Part shown: positions 1 to 9,252 of the stretch, piece after piece
Position numbering within the stretch: position 1 is the first letter of the stretch
Layout: each line of letters starts with the position of its first letter
DNA from: Halomonas sp. SpR1
GTDB lineage: Bacteria; Pseudomonadota; Gammaproteobacteria; Pseudomonadales; Halomonadaceae
Assembly (NCBI RefSeq): GCF_031010175.1
Contig: NZ_JAUAMB010000003.1
Location: 62,001-126,000 of the forward strand
Direction of reading: 5' to 3'
DNA length: 64,000 bases
Made by a program: the position numbers and the translations under genes
The notes under the pieces: model-generated
Database searches by the model: none
Told to the model about the DNA's origin: nothing
What the model saw: only the letters and a program-made list of their open reading frames with translations

Positions 1-1185
1 CACAGCGGTTTTTGCGGCCTGGCGTCAGCGCTGCAGCGCGAGCCACAGGACATTGTCGAGGAAGTCAAAGCCTCGGGCCTGCGCGGGCGCGGCGGGGCCG
101 CCTTCCCGACCGGCATCAAGTGGCAGACGGTGCTCGATACGCCCGCCGACCAGAAATATATCGTCTGCAATGCCGACGAGGGCGATTCCGGCACTTTCGC
201 CGATCGCCTGGCGATGGAGTGCGACCCTTACATGCTGATCGAAGGCATGACCATCGCCGGGCTTGCCGTTGAGGCAACCCAGGGCTATATCTACCTGCGC
301 TCCGAATACCCACTGGCCAAGCAGGTGCTCGACGAGGCCATTGCCCGCGCCGAGCAGGCCGGTTACCTGGGCGACAACCTTTGCGGCAGTGGCCGTACCT
401 TCCACCTGGAAGTCCGCCTCGGCGCCGGGGCCTATATCTGCGGTGAGGAAACCTCGCTACTCGAAAGCCTGGAAGGCAAGCGCGGCATGGTGCGCTTCAA
501 GCCACCGCTGCCCGCCATCGAAGGGTTGTTTGGCCGCCCGACGGTGGTCAATAACGTGCTCTCGCTGGCCGCCGTACCGTTTATTCTGGCCGAAGGTGCC
601 GAGGCCTACGCCACTCACGGCATGGGCCGCTCGCGGGGCACCCTGGCCCTGCAACTGGCAGGCAACGTCAAGCGTGGTGGTCTGGTGGAACTCGCCTTTG
701 GCACCACCCTGCGCACGCTGATGGAGGAGTTCGGCGGCGGCACGCTCACCGACAGGCCCTTGCGCGCCGTCCAGGTGGGCGGGCCGCTGTGCGCCTACCT
801 GCCCGAGAGCCAGTGGGACATGCCGCTGGATTACGAAACCTTCGCCGAGGTCGGCGCAGGCGTCGGCCACGGCGGCGTGGTGATGTTCGATGACAGCGTC
901 GACATGGCCGAGCAGGCGCGCTTTTCGATGGAGTTCTGCAAGGTGGAGTCCTGCGGCAAGTGCACGCCCTGCCGGATCGGCTCAACCCGGGGCGTGGAGG
1001 TGATTGACCGCATTCGCGCCAACGACAATCGCGAGGCCAACCTCGCCCTGCTGAGCGATCTTTGCGAAACGATGGTGGATGGCTCGCTCTGCGCCATGGG
1101 CGGCATGGCCCCCTTCCCGGTGCAAAGCGCGCTCACACACTTCCCCGACGACTTCCAGCGGACGGCGAACGGAGACAGATCATGA
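1..1185 (+). CDS. fdsB: NAD-dependent formate dehydrogenase, beta (flavoprotein) subunit, 5'-truncated
   Basis: The reading frame is open from base 1, so the N-terminus lies outside the window; 394 residues are visible. They resemble NuoF and the HoxF/FdsB family: an FMN/NADH-binding stretch GLRGRGGAAFPTG at visible residues 26-38, a YICGEETSLLESLEG segment, and an iron-sulfur motif C318-x2-C321-x2-C324 with a fourth Cys near residue 364. In this family the subunit passes electrons from the iron-sulfur chain to FMN and then to NAD+ in a soluble cytoplasmic complex. The stop overlaps the fdsA start (ATGA), which indicates translational coupling. An fdsG gene would be expected just upstream, outside the window. 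NuoF itself is unlikely because fdsA and fdhD follow. Confidence 0.93.
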   Translation, partial: HSGFCGLASALQREPQDIVEEVKASGLRGRGGAAFPTGIKWQTVLDTPADQKYIVCNADEGDSGTFADRLAMECDPYMLIEGMTIAGLAVEATQGYIYLRSEYPLAKQVLDEAIARAEQAGYLGDNLCGSGRTFHLEVRLGAGAYICGEETSLLESLEGKRGMVRFKPPLPAIEGLFGRPTVVNNVLSLAAVPFILAEGAEAYATHGMGRSRGTLALQLAGNVKRGGLVELAFGTTLRTLMEEFGGGTLTDRPLRAVQVGGPLCAYLPESQWDMPLDYETFAEVGAGVGHGGVVMFDDSVDMAEQARFSMEFCKVESCGKCTPCRIGSTRGVEVIDRIRANDNREANLALLSDLCETMVDGSLCAMGGMAPFPVQSALTHFPDDFQRTANGDRS

Positions 1186-4073
1186 TCCAGCACTTCGACC
1201 CCAAGCAGCATGCCAAACAGGCCGAGCACAGCAAAGACCTCGGTACGCCCTTCCCTTCCCAAACCGTCGGCACTGCCTCGGTGAGCCTTGCTATCGACGG
1301 CGTGACGATCAGCGTGCCGGAGGGCACCTCGGTACTGCGCGCGGCGGCGCTGGCGGATATCAACATTCCCAAGCTGTGCGCCACCGACAGCCTTGAGCCT
1401 TTTGGCTCCTGCCGGCTCTGCGCCGTGCAGGTGGAGGGGCGCCGCGGCCTGCCCGCGGCCTGCACCACGCCGGTCGCAGAGGGCATGAAGGTGACCACCC
1501 AGAACGAGCGGCTGGCCAAGCTGCGCCGCAACGTAATGGAGCTGTACATCTCCGACCACCCGCTGGACTGCCTGACCTGCCCCGCCAACGGCGACTGCGA
1601 ACTGCAGGACATGGCCGGCAGCGTCGGGCTGCGCGAGGTGCGCTACGGCTTTACGGGCGAGAACCATCTGGACGCTGTCAAGGACGAGTCCAACCCCTAC
1701 TTCAGCTTCGATTCCAGCAAGTGCATCCTATGTTCACGCTGCGTGCGCGCCTGCGACGAAGTGCAGGGCACCTTCGCCCTGACCATTGACGGCCGCGGGT
1801 TCGACTCCAAAGTGTCGGCGGGCCAGAACAATGCCTTCATGGACTCGGACTGCGTTTCGTGTGGCGCCTGCGTGCAGGCCTGCCCCACGGCTACACTGAT
1901 GGAAAAAAGCGTGATCGACCACGGCGTGCCGGATCGCAGCGTGGTCACCACCTGCGCCTACTGCGGCGTAGGCTGCTCGTTCGAGGCCCAGATGAAGGGC
2001 GACCAGCTGGTGCGCATGGTGCCCTACAAGGGCGGCGACGCCAATCACGGCCACTCCTGCGTCAAGGGGCGCTTTGCGTTCGGCTACGCCACCCATCCGG
2101 ATCGCCTGACCACGCCGATGATTCGCGACAGCATCGACCAGCCCTGGCGCGAAGTCAGCTGGGAAGAAGCCATCGGCTTTGCCGCCAGCCGCCTGAAAGC
2201 AATTCAGGCCGAGCACGGCCGCGAGAGCATTGGCGGGATTACCTCATCGCGCTGCACCAACGAAGAGACCTACCTGGTGCAGAAGCTGATCCGCGCGGCG
2301 TTTGGCAACAACAATACCGACACCTGCGCGCGGGTCTGCCACTCGCCCACCGGCTACGGCCTGAAAACCACGCTGGGCGAATCTGCGGGTACCCAGACGT
2401 TTGATTCGGTGATGAAGGCCGACGCAATCATCGTCATCGGTGCCAACCCCACCGACGCTCACCCGGTGTTTGGCTCGCTGATGCGCAAGCGCCTGCGCCA
2501 GGGCGCCAAGCTGATCGTCGCCGACCCGCGCCGCATCGATCTGTTAAAAACCCCGCACCTGGGCGAGGCCCAGCACCTGCCGCTGCGTCCGGGCACCAAC
2601 GTGGCGCTGGTCAACGCGCTGGGCCACGTGGTGGTGACGGAAGGTCTGGAAGACAAAGCGTTTGTCGCCAAGCGCTGCGACACCGATGCCTATAACCGCT
2701 GGCGTGAGTTTATTGCTGAACCGCGCCACTCCCCGGAGGCCAGCGAAGCCATTACCGGCGTGCCCGCCAAGGCCGTGCGTCAGGCAGCGCGCACCTACGC
2801 CTCGGCAGGCAACGGTGCCATCTACTACGGCCTGGGCGTCACCGAGCACAGCCAGGGCTCCACCATGGTGATGGGCATTGCCAACCTGGCCCTGGCCACC
2901 GGCAATATTGGCCGCGAGGGCGTGGGCGTGAACCCGCTGCGCGGCCAGAATAACGTCCAGGGTTCGTGTGACATGGGCTCCTTCCCTCACGAGCTGCCGG
3001 GCTACCAACACGTGGCCGACCCCATCGCCCGGGGCCGCTTTGAGTCCGTATGGGGCGTGACACTCGACGACGAGCCGGGGCTGCGCATTCCCAACATGTT
3101 CGACGCTGCCATCGAAGGCACCTTTAAAGCGCTTTACGTGCAGGGCGAAGATATCGCCCAGTCCGACCCCAACACCCAGCACGTCGAGGCGGCACTCACG
3201 TCGCTGGACTGCCTGATCGTGCAGGACATTTTCCTCAACGAAACGGCCAAATTCGCCCACGTGCTGCTGCCCGGTTCAAGCTTCCTGGAGAAGAACGGCA
3301 CCTTCACCAACGCCGAGCGGCGCATCAACCGGGTACGCAAGGTGACGCCCCCGGTGGCCGGCAAGGAAGACTGGGAAGTCACCCAGGATCTGGCCAATGC
3401 GCTGGGCTACCCGATGCACTACACCCATCCGTCCGAGATCATGGACGAGATCGCTCAGTTGACGCCAAGCTTCGCGGGCGTTAGCTACGCCAAACTGGAG
3501 GAGCGCGGCAGCCTGCAGTGGCCCTGCAACGCCGAGTACCCGCTGGGCATGCCGACCATGCACGAGGTTGACTTCCCCATTGGCCTGGGGCGCTTTGCCA
3601 TTACCGAGTACGTGGCCACTGAAGAGCGCGCTAACCGCCGCTTCCCGCTACTGCTCACCACCGGGCGGATTCTCAGCCAGTACAACGTGGGCGCCCAGAC
3701 TCGGCGTACCGACAACCAGCGCTGGCACGATGAAGACGTGTTGGAACTGCACCCATCAGATGCGGAACTGCGCGGCGTGCGTGACGGCGACTGGCTGGGC
3801 ATCACTAGTCGCTCTGGCCAGACAGTACTGCGCGCACGGCTCAGCGAGCGCATGCAGCCGGGCGTGGTCTACACCACCTTCCACCATCCTGGCAGCGGCG
3901 CCAACGTCATCACGACGGACAACTCGGACTGGGCCACCAACTGCCCGGAGTACAAGGTCACGGCGGTGCAGGTGGAAAAAGTCAGCCAACCCTCCGCCTG
4001 GCAGCAGCGCTTTAGCACGTTCGACCTGATCCAGCGTGACCACCTGGCCAACGCTCATCAGGAGGCGCCATGA
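1182..4073 (+). CDS. fdsA: NAD-dependent formate dehydrogenase, catalytic alpha subunit
   Basis: A 963-residue molybdenum or tungsten enzyme that oxidises formate to CO2. An in-frame ATG lies further upstream, but the ATG at 1182 overlaps the fdsB stop and gives the usual family length. Domains in order: NuoG-like [2Fe-2S] ferredoxin (Cys 66, 77, 80, 94), a His-Cys iron-sulfur segment (DHPLDCLTCPANGDC), two CxxCxxCxxxC clusters (CILCSRCVRAC and CVSCGACVQAC), then the molybdopterin oxidoreductase part with its own cluster (CAYCGVGC) and a C-terminal dinucleotide-binding domain. The active-site residue is Cys386 in ARVCHSPTG, followed by a His, so this is the cysteine rather than the selenocysteine form. 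It belongs to the fds operon; its stop overlaps the fdhD start. Confidence 0.96.
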   Translation: MIQHFDPKQHAKQAEHSKDLGTPFPSQTVGTASVSLAIDGVTISVPEGTSVLRAAALADINIPKLCATDSLEPFGSCRLCAVQVEGRRGLPAACTTPVAEGMKVTTQNERLAKLRRNVMELYISDHPLDCLTCPANGDCELQDMAGSVGLREVRYGFTGENHLDAVKDESNPYFSFDSSKCILCSRCVRACDEVQGTFALTIDGRGFDSKVSAGQNNAFMDSDCVSCGACVQACPTATLMEKSVIDHGVPDRSVVTTCAYCGVGCSFEAQMKGDQLVRMVPYKGGDANHGHSCVKGRFAFGYATHPDRLTTPMIRDSIDQPWREVSWEEAIGFAASRLKAIQAEHGRESIGGITSSRCTNEETYLVQKLIRAAFGNNNTDTCARVCHSPTGYGLKTTLGESAGTQTFDSVMKADAIIVIGANPTDAHPVFGSLMRKRLRQGAKLIVADPRRIDLLKTPHLGEAQHLPLRPGTNVALVNALGHVVVTEGLEDKAFVAKRCDTDAYNRWREFIAEPRHSPEASEAITGVPAKAVRQAARTYASAGNGAIYYGLGVTEHSQGSTMVMGIANLALATGNIGREGVGVNPLRGQNNVQGSCDMGSFPHELPGYQHVADPIARGRFESVWGVTLDDEPGLRIPNMFDAAIEGTFKALYVQGEDIAQSDPNTQHVEAALTSLDCLIVQDIFLNETAKFAHVLLPGSSFLEKNGTFTNAERRINRVRKVTPPVAGKEDWEVTQDLANALGYPMHYTHPSEIMDEIAQLTPSFAGVSYAKLEERGSLQWPCNAEYPLGMPTMHEVDFPIGLGRFAITEYVATEERANRRFPLLLTTGRILSQYNVGAQTRRTDNQRWHDEDVLELHPSDAELRGVRDGDWLGITSRSGQTVLRARLSERMQPGVVYTTFHHPGSGANVITTDNSDWATNCPEYKVTAVQVEKVSQPSAWQQRFSTFDLIQRDHLANAHQEAP

Positions 4074-4897
4074 TCACCCACCACTCCCGCGATGCGGTAG
4101 CGCGCCAGCCGGTGGAGGTGCGCCGTGGCGCTAACGGCTGGTACACCGATACTCAGGAGGATCTACTGGCCCTGGAAAGGCCAGTGGCACTGGTCTACAA
4201 CGGCATCTCCCATGCGGTGATGATGGCAAGTCCCGCAGACCTTGAGGATTTTGCCCTCGGCTTCAGCCTTTCCGAAGGAATCCTGGCAAATACCGATGAG
4301 TGCTACGACCTGGATATCCACGAAGCGCCCCAAGGCCTCACCGTTCACCTCACCATTGCCAGCCAGCGGATGGCTGAGCTCAAACAGCGGCGGCGCAGCC
4401 TGACGGGGCGAACCGGCTGCGGCCTGTGCGGCACCGAAGCCCTGGAGCAGGCCATTCGTCCGATCCCCTCTGTCATGGCGCCATCACTTAGCGATGCCGC
4501 CATTCAGCGCTCCCTGCAGGAACTGGCCTCTCACCAGCCGCTGCAGGCAGCCACTGGCGCTAGCCACGGTGCCGCCTGGTGCGATGCCCAGGGGCGCATC
4601 CAACGGCTCTGCGAAGATGTTGGCCGCCATAACGCGCTGGACAAATTGATTGGTGCCCTTGCCCGCGAGGCCCTTCCCCTCGGTGAAGGGTTCGCGCTGG
4701 TCACCAGCCGCGCCAGCTACGAGATGGTGCACAAATGTGCCAGTGCCGGTATTGGCGCCCTGGTGGCGGTTTCGGCGGCCACGGCGCTCGCGGTGGAGCA
4801 GGCCCAGACATCGGGGCTGCTACTGGCAGGCTTTGCGCGGCCCGGCCGCCATCTGATTTACCATCGCCCCTTCACGGCGGCTATTGCCCACGGCTGA
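4070..4897 (+). CDS. fdhD: Formate dehydrogenase accessory sulfurtransferase FdhD
   Basis: A 275-residue protein starting at an ATG that overlaps the fdsA stop (ATGA). FdhD proteins carry sulfur from a cysteine desulfurase to the molybdenum cofactor, which formate dehydrogenase needs for activity. The family's redox-active pair is visible as C117-x-x-C120 in TGCGLCGTEAL. The C-terminal half has the family motifs CEDVGRHNALDK and ALVTSRASYEMVHKC. In fds operons this gene is often called fdsC. The position between fdsA and fdsD fits maturation of the enzyme encoded beside it. Confidence 0.95.
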   Translation: MITHHSRDAVARQPVEVRRGANGWYTDTQEDLLALERPVALVYNGISHAVMMASPADLEDFALGFSLSEGILANTDECYDLDIHEAPQGLTVHLTIASQRMAELKQRRRSLTGRTGCGLCGTEALEQAIRPIPSVMAPSLSDAAIQRSLQELASHQPLQAATGASHGAAWCDAQGRIQRLCEDVGRHNALDKLIGALAREALPLGEGFALVTSRASYEMVHKCASAGIGALVAVSAATALAVEQAQTSGLLLAGFARPGRHLIYHRPFTAAIAHG

Positions 4898-4908
4898 GGA
4901 GACATGCA

Positions 4909-5154
4909 ATGTCGTTGCAAAAAGATACCCACCTGATTCACATGACTAACCAGATCGCCGCTAACCTGGGGGGTGGTCGCGATGCAGAAACGGTCGCAGC
5001 GGCCACCTGTCACCACCTGGAAACCTTCTGGGCACGTTCAATGAAGCACCGTCTGGTGGCGACACTGGAATGCGAAGATAGCGAGCTTTCCCCCATGGCG
5101 CGGCGGGCCGTCACCCTGTTGGCGGAAAGGCTTGCAAAACGGCATGCCGGATAA
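4909..5154 (+). CDS. fdsD: Formate dehydrogenase delta subunit
   Basis: A small 81-residue protein. The ATG at 4909 is preceded by GAGGAGA at 4897-4902, and the gene starts 11 bases after fdhD. The sequence ([13 protein letters not shown] near the N-terminus, then [15 protein letters not shown] near the end) matches the pattern of the small FdsD subunits that close fds operons. Their role is accessory, in assembly or stability of the complex; no catalytic motif is visible. A strong terminator follows immediately, so this is the last gene of the operon. Confidence 0.88.
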   Translation: MSLQKDTHLIHMTNQIAANLGGGRDAETVAAATCHHLETFWARSMKHRLVATLECEDSELSPMARRAVTLLAERLAKRHAG

Positions 5155-5165
5155 GCGTTAACGTA

Positions 5166-5197
5166 ACGGGGCTTGCCATCTGGCAAGCCCCGTTTTT
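5166..5197 (+). terminator. Rho-independent terminator of the fds operon
   Basis: The arms ACGGGGCTTGCCA and TGGCAAGCCCCGT form a near-perfect GC-rich stem with a very small loop, followed by a run of five T. It lies 12 bases after the fdsD stop. The group II intron starts three bases after the T-run. Confidence 0.93.
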
Positions 5198-5200
5198 ATA

Positions 5201-7140
5201 GTGCGCCAGGCATGGCGCGCAGCGCCTTGACTGGCGCTGTTCCTGGGGGTGGTGCCTCAGGATGACTTGGGGGTGAAAGTCCCCTGCACGCCCGGCAAGG
5301 GGAAGTGCTAGCCGACGGCAAGGGTGTCTCCCGCGAGGGGGAATCTGAAGGCAGCCCGAGGCAAAACGCTGGCCTGACGAACAGGAAGCGGATACGAGGC
5401 GCTATGGCGGGGTGAGATGGCTATAATCATCAAAGCCCAGTACTTGCACGGAACGCCATAACGTAGATCCGACAGGCATAAGCGGGAAGGTCGCGCGTCT
5501 TACCCTGGGAGGTCTGGTGGTCTGCCACGGTGCTACCGGCGTCGAGAGGCGACGGGATGAACCACCAGACGTCAGCCGAGGCCATAGTAAGTGCCGGTTC
5601 ACCCCGGCACCAAGGGCCGAACATGAAGAACCGCGAGTAGGCGATAACGTCTCGAGGATCGATCATGAAGACAGAAACCGACGCTAATACCGTCACTCAC
5701 CCAGAGGGACAGGGGCAGCACTCCGCGTCCCAGCCGGTGAGCGTCGAGACGAGCCCGGCGTCGTTATCGTGGACGAAAGCGGAGCCAGCCTCGCTCATGG
5801 AACGGGTCGTTGACCCGGAGAACATGGCGCGAGCTTACCGTCGGGTGGTCACCAACAAGGGCGCACCGGGTGTCGATGGCATGACGGTGCATCAACTGGC
5901 TGACCACCTAAAGCAGCACTGGTCAACGCTGCGCGAGCGGCTATTGGCCGATGAGTATCACCCCAGCCCGATCCGAGCCGTCGCCATCCCCAAACCCAAG
6001 GGTGGGACGCGGCAGCTTGGCATTCCTACGGTTACCGACCGCTTAATCCAGCAAGCGCTGTCCCAGGTGCTCATGCCGATCTTCGACCCAGCGTTCTCCG
6101 CGTCGAGTTACGGCTACCGCCCCAAGCGCAGCGCTAAGCAGGCCGTCTCGGCCATGAAGGCCCACGTCACCGCCGGCCACCGCTGGGTGGTCGACCTTGA
6201 TCTGGAAGCCTTCTTCGACCGAGTGAACCACGACCTGCTGATGGCACGGGTGGCGCGGCGCGTTGACGACAAGCGCGTGCTGCGTCTTATCCGCCGCTAT
6301 CTGGAGGCGGGCATGTTCCAGCACGGCTTGCCCACGCCAAGACGGCAGGGAGCGCCCCAAGGCGGGCCACTCAGCCCGCTGCTGGCGAACATCCTGCTGG
6401 ACGACATGGACAAGGAGCTTGAACACCGAGGCCACCGCTTCTGCCGCTACGCCGATGACGTGCAGGTGTATGTCAAAAGTCGGCGAGCAGGCGAGCGTGT
6501 CATGGAAAGCTTGAGTGAGTATCTCGAGAGCTCACTTCGGCTGACGGTCAGCCGCACGAAAAGTGCGGTGGATCGGCCATGGAAACGCGGCTATCTGGGC
6601 TACAGTCTTACTCGGCACAAGCAGTCGAAACTGACGCTAGCCAAGAGCAGCCTGAAGCGAATGATGCAGCGTGTCCGTGAGATCCTGAAGCGTGGGAGGG
6701 GGCGTCACATCCAGCGAGTGATCAAGGGGTTGGAACCCGTCCTGCGGGGTTGGGCCAACTACTTTGACCTCGTTGATGTAAAGCGCCCGCTGGAAGCGCT
6801 GGATCAATGGATACGCCGCCGCTTACGCGGCCTGATCTGGCGGCAATGGAAACGCCCAGCAACTCGGCGCCGGAAGTTAAAAGGGCTGGGCATAGACAGG
6901 CACCGTGCCTGGAAATCGGCGGGGAACGGTCGAGGCCCCTGGTGGAATGCCGGGGCTTCGCACATGAATCAGGCTCTGCCGAGGAAACGGTTCTACGATC
7001 AGGGCCTAATCTCGATACTCGATACGGTAAGATGGCTCAAGCGTTCTTCATGAACCGCCGTGGTACGAAACCGTCGGTCCGACGCTTCGGTGCCCGGTGG
7101 TGTGAGAGGACAGGGGAGGCAACTCCCCTTCCTACTCGAT
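5201..7140 (+). mobile_element. Group II intron, copy 1 (class C-like, inserted behind a terminator)
   Basis: The 1940-bp element begins GTGCGCC, a typical group II 5' end, directly after the T-run of the fds terminator, and ends ...CCTACTCGAT, a domain VI tail. The boundaries were set by comparing it with the inverted copy at 24772-26696: identity begins and ends at the same bases. The 464 bases before the reverse transcriptase gene hold the structured RNA domains I-III; the RT gene sits in domain IV; domain V is the hairpin at 7054-7101 and domain VI follows. Insertion just after intrinsic terminators is the known habit of class C introns. Domain V carries 15 extra bases compared with copy 2 (see findings), so splicing competence is doubtful. 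Confidence 0.92.
5665..7053 (+). CDS. ltrA: Group II intron reverse transcriptase/maturase (copy 1)
   Basis: A 462-residue intron-encoded protein. The RT domain has VVDLDLEAFFDRVNHD (RT-3), QGGPLSPLLANILLDD (RT-4) and the catalytic box CRYADDVQVY (RT-5). A maturase (X) domain follows (IQRVIKGLEPVLRGWANYF), then a basic C-terminus. No HNH endonuclease zinc motif is visible at the end, as expected for class C intron proteins. It would bind intron RNA, aid splicing and reverse-transcribe it at the target. It differs from copy 2 at only about ten residues (for example QGAPQ versus QGTPQ, PRKRFYD versus PRKWFYD). The frame is intact. Confidence 0.95.
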   Translation: MKTETDANTVTHPEGQGQHSASQPVSVETSPASLSWTKAEPASLMERVVDPENMARAYRRVVTNKGAPGVDGMTVHQLADHLKQHWSTLRERLLADEYHPSPIRAVAIPKPKGGTRQLGIPTVTDRLIQQALSQVLMPIFDPAFSASSYGYRPKRSAKQAVSAMKAHVTAGHRWVVDLDLEAFFDRVNHDLLMARVARRVDDKRVLRLIRRYLEAGMFQHGLPTPRRQGAPQGGPLSPLLANILLDDMDKELEHRGHRFCRYADDVQVYVKSRRAGERVMESLSEYLESSLRLTVSRTKSAVDRPWKRGYLGYSLTRHKQSKLTLAKSSLKRMMQRVREILKRGRGRHIQRVIKGLEPVLRGWANYFDLVDVKRPLEALDQWIRRRLRGLIWRQWKRPATRRRKLKGLGIDRHRAWKSAGNGRGPWWNAGASHMNQALPRKRFYDQGLISILDTVRWLKRSS

Positions 7141-7153
7141 CCCATCGTTCATA

Positions 7154-7174
7154 AGTGCTGATATCACCAGCACT
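7154..7174 (-). terminator. Possible hairpin terminator of the chemoreceptor gene
   Basis: AGTGCTG and CAGCACT form a 7-bp stem with a 7-base loop, 12 bases beyond the chemoreceptor stop on the minus strand. Only a weak T-run follows, so efficiency is uncertain. Confidence 0.4.
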
Positions 7175-7185
7175 GATCATCAGCG

Positions 7186-8964
7186 TTAGAACTCTTCCCA
7201 CTCATCTGCGGCATGCTTCGCCGGTGAGGGCTTTGAAGAGGGCTGTGATGAGGCGTGGGATGAAAGCGCAGGACGCTTCATGGCGCTATCGCTGCCACGC
7301 TGCTGAGGCGCCGGAGAGGCTAGCGCCTGATGCTGTGGCTCGTCTTCGCCGAGTACAAAGGAGTTGATTAGCTGATTCAGGTGCTCCGCATGGCGGCGCA
7401 TATTGGCAGCGGCGGTGGTCGACTCTTGCACCATGGCGGCGTTCTGCTGGGTCATGGTGTCCATTTCGGCCACGGCGGTGTTGATCTGGCCGATACCGCT
7501 GCTCTGCTCTTTAGCGCCCGCGGTGATCTCACCGATTACGTCGGTGACTTTCGCCACGCTGGAGACAATCTCACGCATGGTGTCGCCCGCGCTACGCACC
7601 AGCTTCGCGCCCGATTCAGTGTGCTGAACAGACGTATCGATAAGGGCACGAATCTCTTTGGAAGCATCGCTCGAACGGCTGGCCAGCACCCGCACCTCTT
7701 GCGCCACCACGGCAAAGCCACGGCCATGCTCACCCGCCCGTGCAGCTTCCACTGAGGCGTTGAGCGCTAGAATATTGGTCTGGAAGGCAATTGAATCGAT
7801 CATGCTGATAATATCACTAATGCGCGATGCGGAGTCGTTAATATCGCGCATGGTGCTCTCAACCTGCTCCATCGAGGTCTCACCTTCGCGGGCCACGTCA
7901 GCGGTGGAAAGCACCAGCGTATTGGCCTGCTGGGCGTTGTCGGCGCTGTGATTAACCGTCGAGGTGATCTCTTCCATGGAAGCCGAGGTTTGCTGCAGGT
8001 TAGCCGCTGCCTGTTCGGTGCGGGTGGCGAGTTCATCAGAGCTTTGTGAGATCTCCCCCGCCGCCTGGTGCACGCTAAGCGTACTGCGGCGCACATCGCG
8101 CAGTGTATTCTGCATCCTCGCCACAAAGGCATTGAACTGAACGCCAAGCTCGCCAATTTCGTCGCCGCTTTCAACTGCCAAGCGACGGGTTAAGTCACCA
8201 CGTCCCTGGGCGATGTCTTGCATCGCCGCGGTAGTACGCTTGATTGGCCCCAGCGTGCGGCGCACCAAGGCATATGCGATCAGCGCAATCACTACAAATA
8301 GACCCAGCCCCAAAAGGGAGGCAAATATAATGCCTTGGCGCAAATCGGCGGCAGCCGCCGCTTCAAGCTCGGCAATGGCGTCGTCAGCATCGGTAACGTA
8401 AACCCCTGCACCAATGAGCCAGTCCCATTTTTCCAGGCGGTCAACGAAGGAGTGCTTGGGTTCAATTCGGTTGGTACCTGGGTAATCCCACATATAGCTG
8501 TAGAAGCCACCGCCGCTCTGGGCGAGCTTAATGATCTCGCGAATCAGGTAAGTGCCATCGGGGGTTTGCGCATCGATCATGTTGGTGCCTTCACGCTCCG
8601 GTGCAGGCGCCGTGACGATATTGTTACCGTCATAGTCGTAGATGAAGATGTAGTTGTTGTCTTCAAAGCGCATGGAACGCACCAGTTCGGCCACCCGCTG
8701 TTTGGCGGCCTCATCGTTGGCACCGGCTTGTTCGTAAATGGGCTCGATCGCAGACGTCGCCATTTGGACGATATCGCGCACCGCGTTGCGGCGCTCTTCA
8801 ATCAGCATTTCACGCTGATTTGCCAAGGTATCGCGGGTGTCTTGGGCGTTGCTATAGGCTTTAAAGCCGACCAGCGCAACCGTTACTAACAGAAGGGGGA
8901 GCAGTACAAGCATCAGCACCTTGGTTTGTAAACCAAGGGCTCGTTTGGGAGAAGAAGTGGCCAT
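7186..8964 (-). CDS. Methyl-accepting chemotaxis protein with periplasmic cache domain
   Basis: A 592-residue chemoreceptor. A short cytoplasmic tail is followed by TM1 ([19 protein letters not shown]), a periplasmic single-cache domain ([25 protein letters not shown]), TM2 ([21 protein letters not shown]), a HAMP domain and the signalling domain with the conserved tip around [26 protein letters not shown]. The C-terminus ends in EWEEF, resembling the NWETF-type tether pentapeptide that binds CheR/CheB. An alternative start at 9054 lies upstream of the predicted sigma-28 transcription start, so the ATG at 8964 was chosen. The ligand is unknown; sCache receptors commonly sense small organic acids. 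Confidence 0.93.
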   Translation of the reverse strand: MATSSPKRALGLQTKVLMLVLLPLLLVTVALVGFKAYSNAQDTRDTLANQREMLIEERRNAVRDIVQMATSAIEPIYEQAGANDEAAKQRVAELVRSMRFEDNNYIFIYDYDGNNIVTAPAPEREGTNMIDAQTPDGTYLIREIIKLAQSGGGFYSYMWDYPGTNRIEPKHSFVDRLEKWDWLIGAGVYVTDADDAIAELEAAAAADLRQGIIFASLLGLGLFVVIALIAYALVRRTLGPIKRTTAAMQDIAQGRGDLTRRLAVESGDEIGELGVQFNAFVARMQNTLRDVRRSTLSVHQAAGEISQSSDELATRTEQAAANLQQTSASMEEITSTVNHSADNAQQANTLVLSTADVAREGETSMEQVESTMRDINDSASRISDIISMIDSIAFQTNILALNASVEAARAGEHGRGFAVVAQEVRVLASRSSDASKEIRALIDTSVQHTESGAKLVRSAGDTMREIVSSVAKVTDVIGEITAGAKEQSSGIGQINTAVAEMDTMTQQNAAMVQESTTAAANMRRHAEHLNQLINSFVLGEDEPQHQALASPAPQQRGSDSAMKRPALSSHASSQPSSKPSPAKHAADEWEEF

Positions 8965-9022
8965 TTGTGAGCAAGTTCCAGAGTCAGTCTTGAGTGGAGA
9001 ATTTTTAGTAGTTATAGGGGCC

Positions 9023-9049
9023 CTATCGACCTGAAATGTACAAACTTTA
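9023..9049 (-). promoter_or_regulatory. Sigma-28 (FliA) promoter of the chemoreceptor
   Basis: On the minus strand TAAA, 15 bases, then GTCGATAG match the flagellar sigma-28 consensus TAAA-N15-GCCGATAA with two mismatches in the -10. Transcription would start near 9015, about 50 bases before the chosen ATG. Confidence 0.75.
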
Positions 9050-9134
9050 ACCATTTCACTGGTTTTTTCTGCTTAATTTTCAGTTAATTAGCAATTAATA
9101 ATTAGGTTCATAACCTGAGTTAAGGTTATTGCTT

Positions 9135-9252
9135 GAGTAAACGTCCAATGTTGGGGTGTGGTGGCCAAGGACGGCCCGTTTTTAAGCAAGTCGCTTAACC
9201 ACAATCTTCGGTTGCCCTGACCTTCCTACCGCCTGGTCAGGGCGACCTTTTT
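9135..9252 (+). ncRNA. Candidate small structured RNA ending in an intrinsic terminator
   Basis: On the plus strand CGTCC (from about 9141) and GGACG (about 9168-9172) can close a hairpin with an inner TTGG/CCAA pairing. A GC-rich hairpin then follows, GCCCTGACC (9214-9222) with GGTCAGGGC (9235-9243), and a T-rich run. No plus-strand protein gene precedes this terminator; the upstream gene points away. A free-standing transcript is the simplest explanation, but no promoter stands out. I do not recognise an RNA family. Confidence 0.35.

Noticed and set aside
831-3563. Long open frames on the minus strand opposite fdsA and fdsB (up to about 278 codons)
   Set aside because: They mirror the third-position GC bias of the coding strand, show no domains or ribosome sites, and lie entirely inside well-recognised genes.
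5665-7053. Retron or diversity-generating retroelement reverse transcriptase
   Set aside because: The maturase X domain, the GTGCGCC 5' end, domain V/VI tail and two boundary-matched copies identify a group II intron; no template or variable repeats are present.
6807-7154. Plus-strand frame of 115 codons overlapping the end of the intron RT and domain V
   Set aside because: It reads the RT 3' end and the structured RNA in another frame; the equivalent frame in copy 2 differs because of the 15-base insertion.
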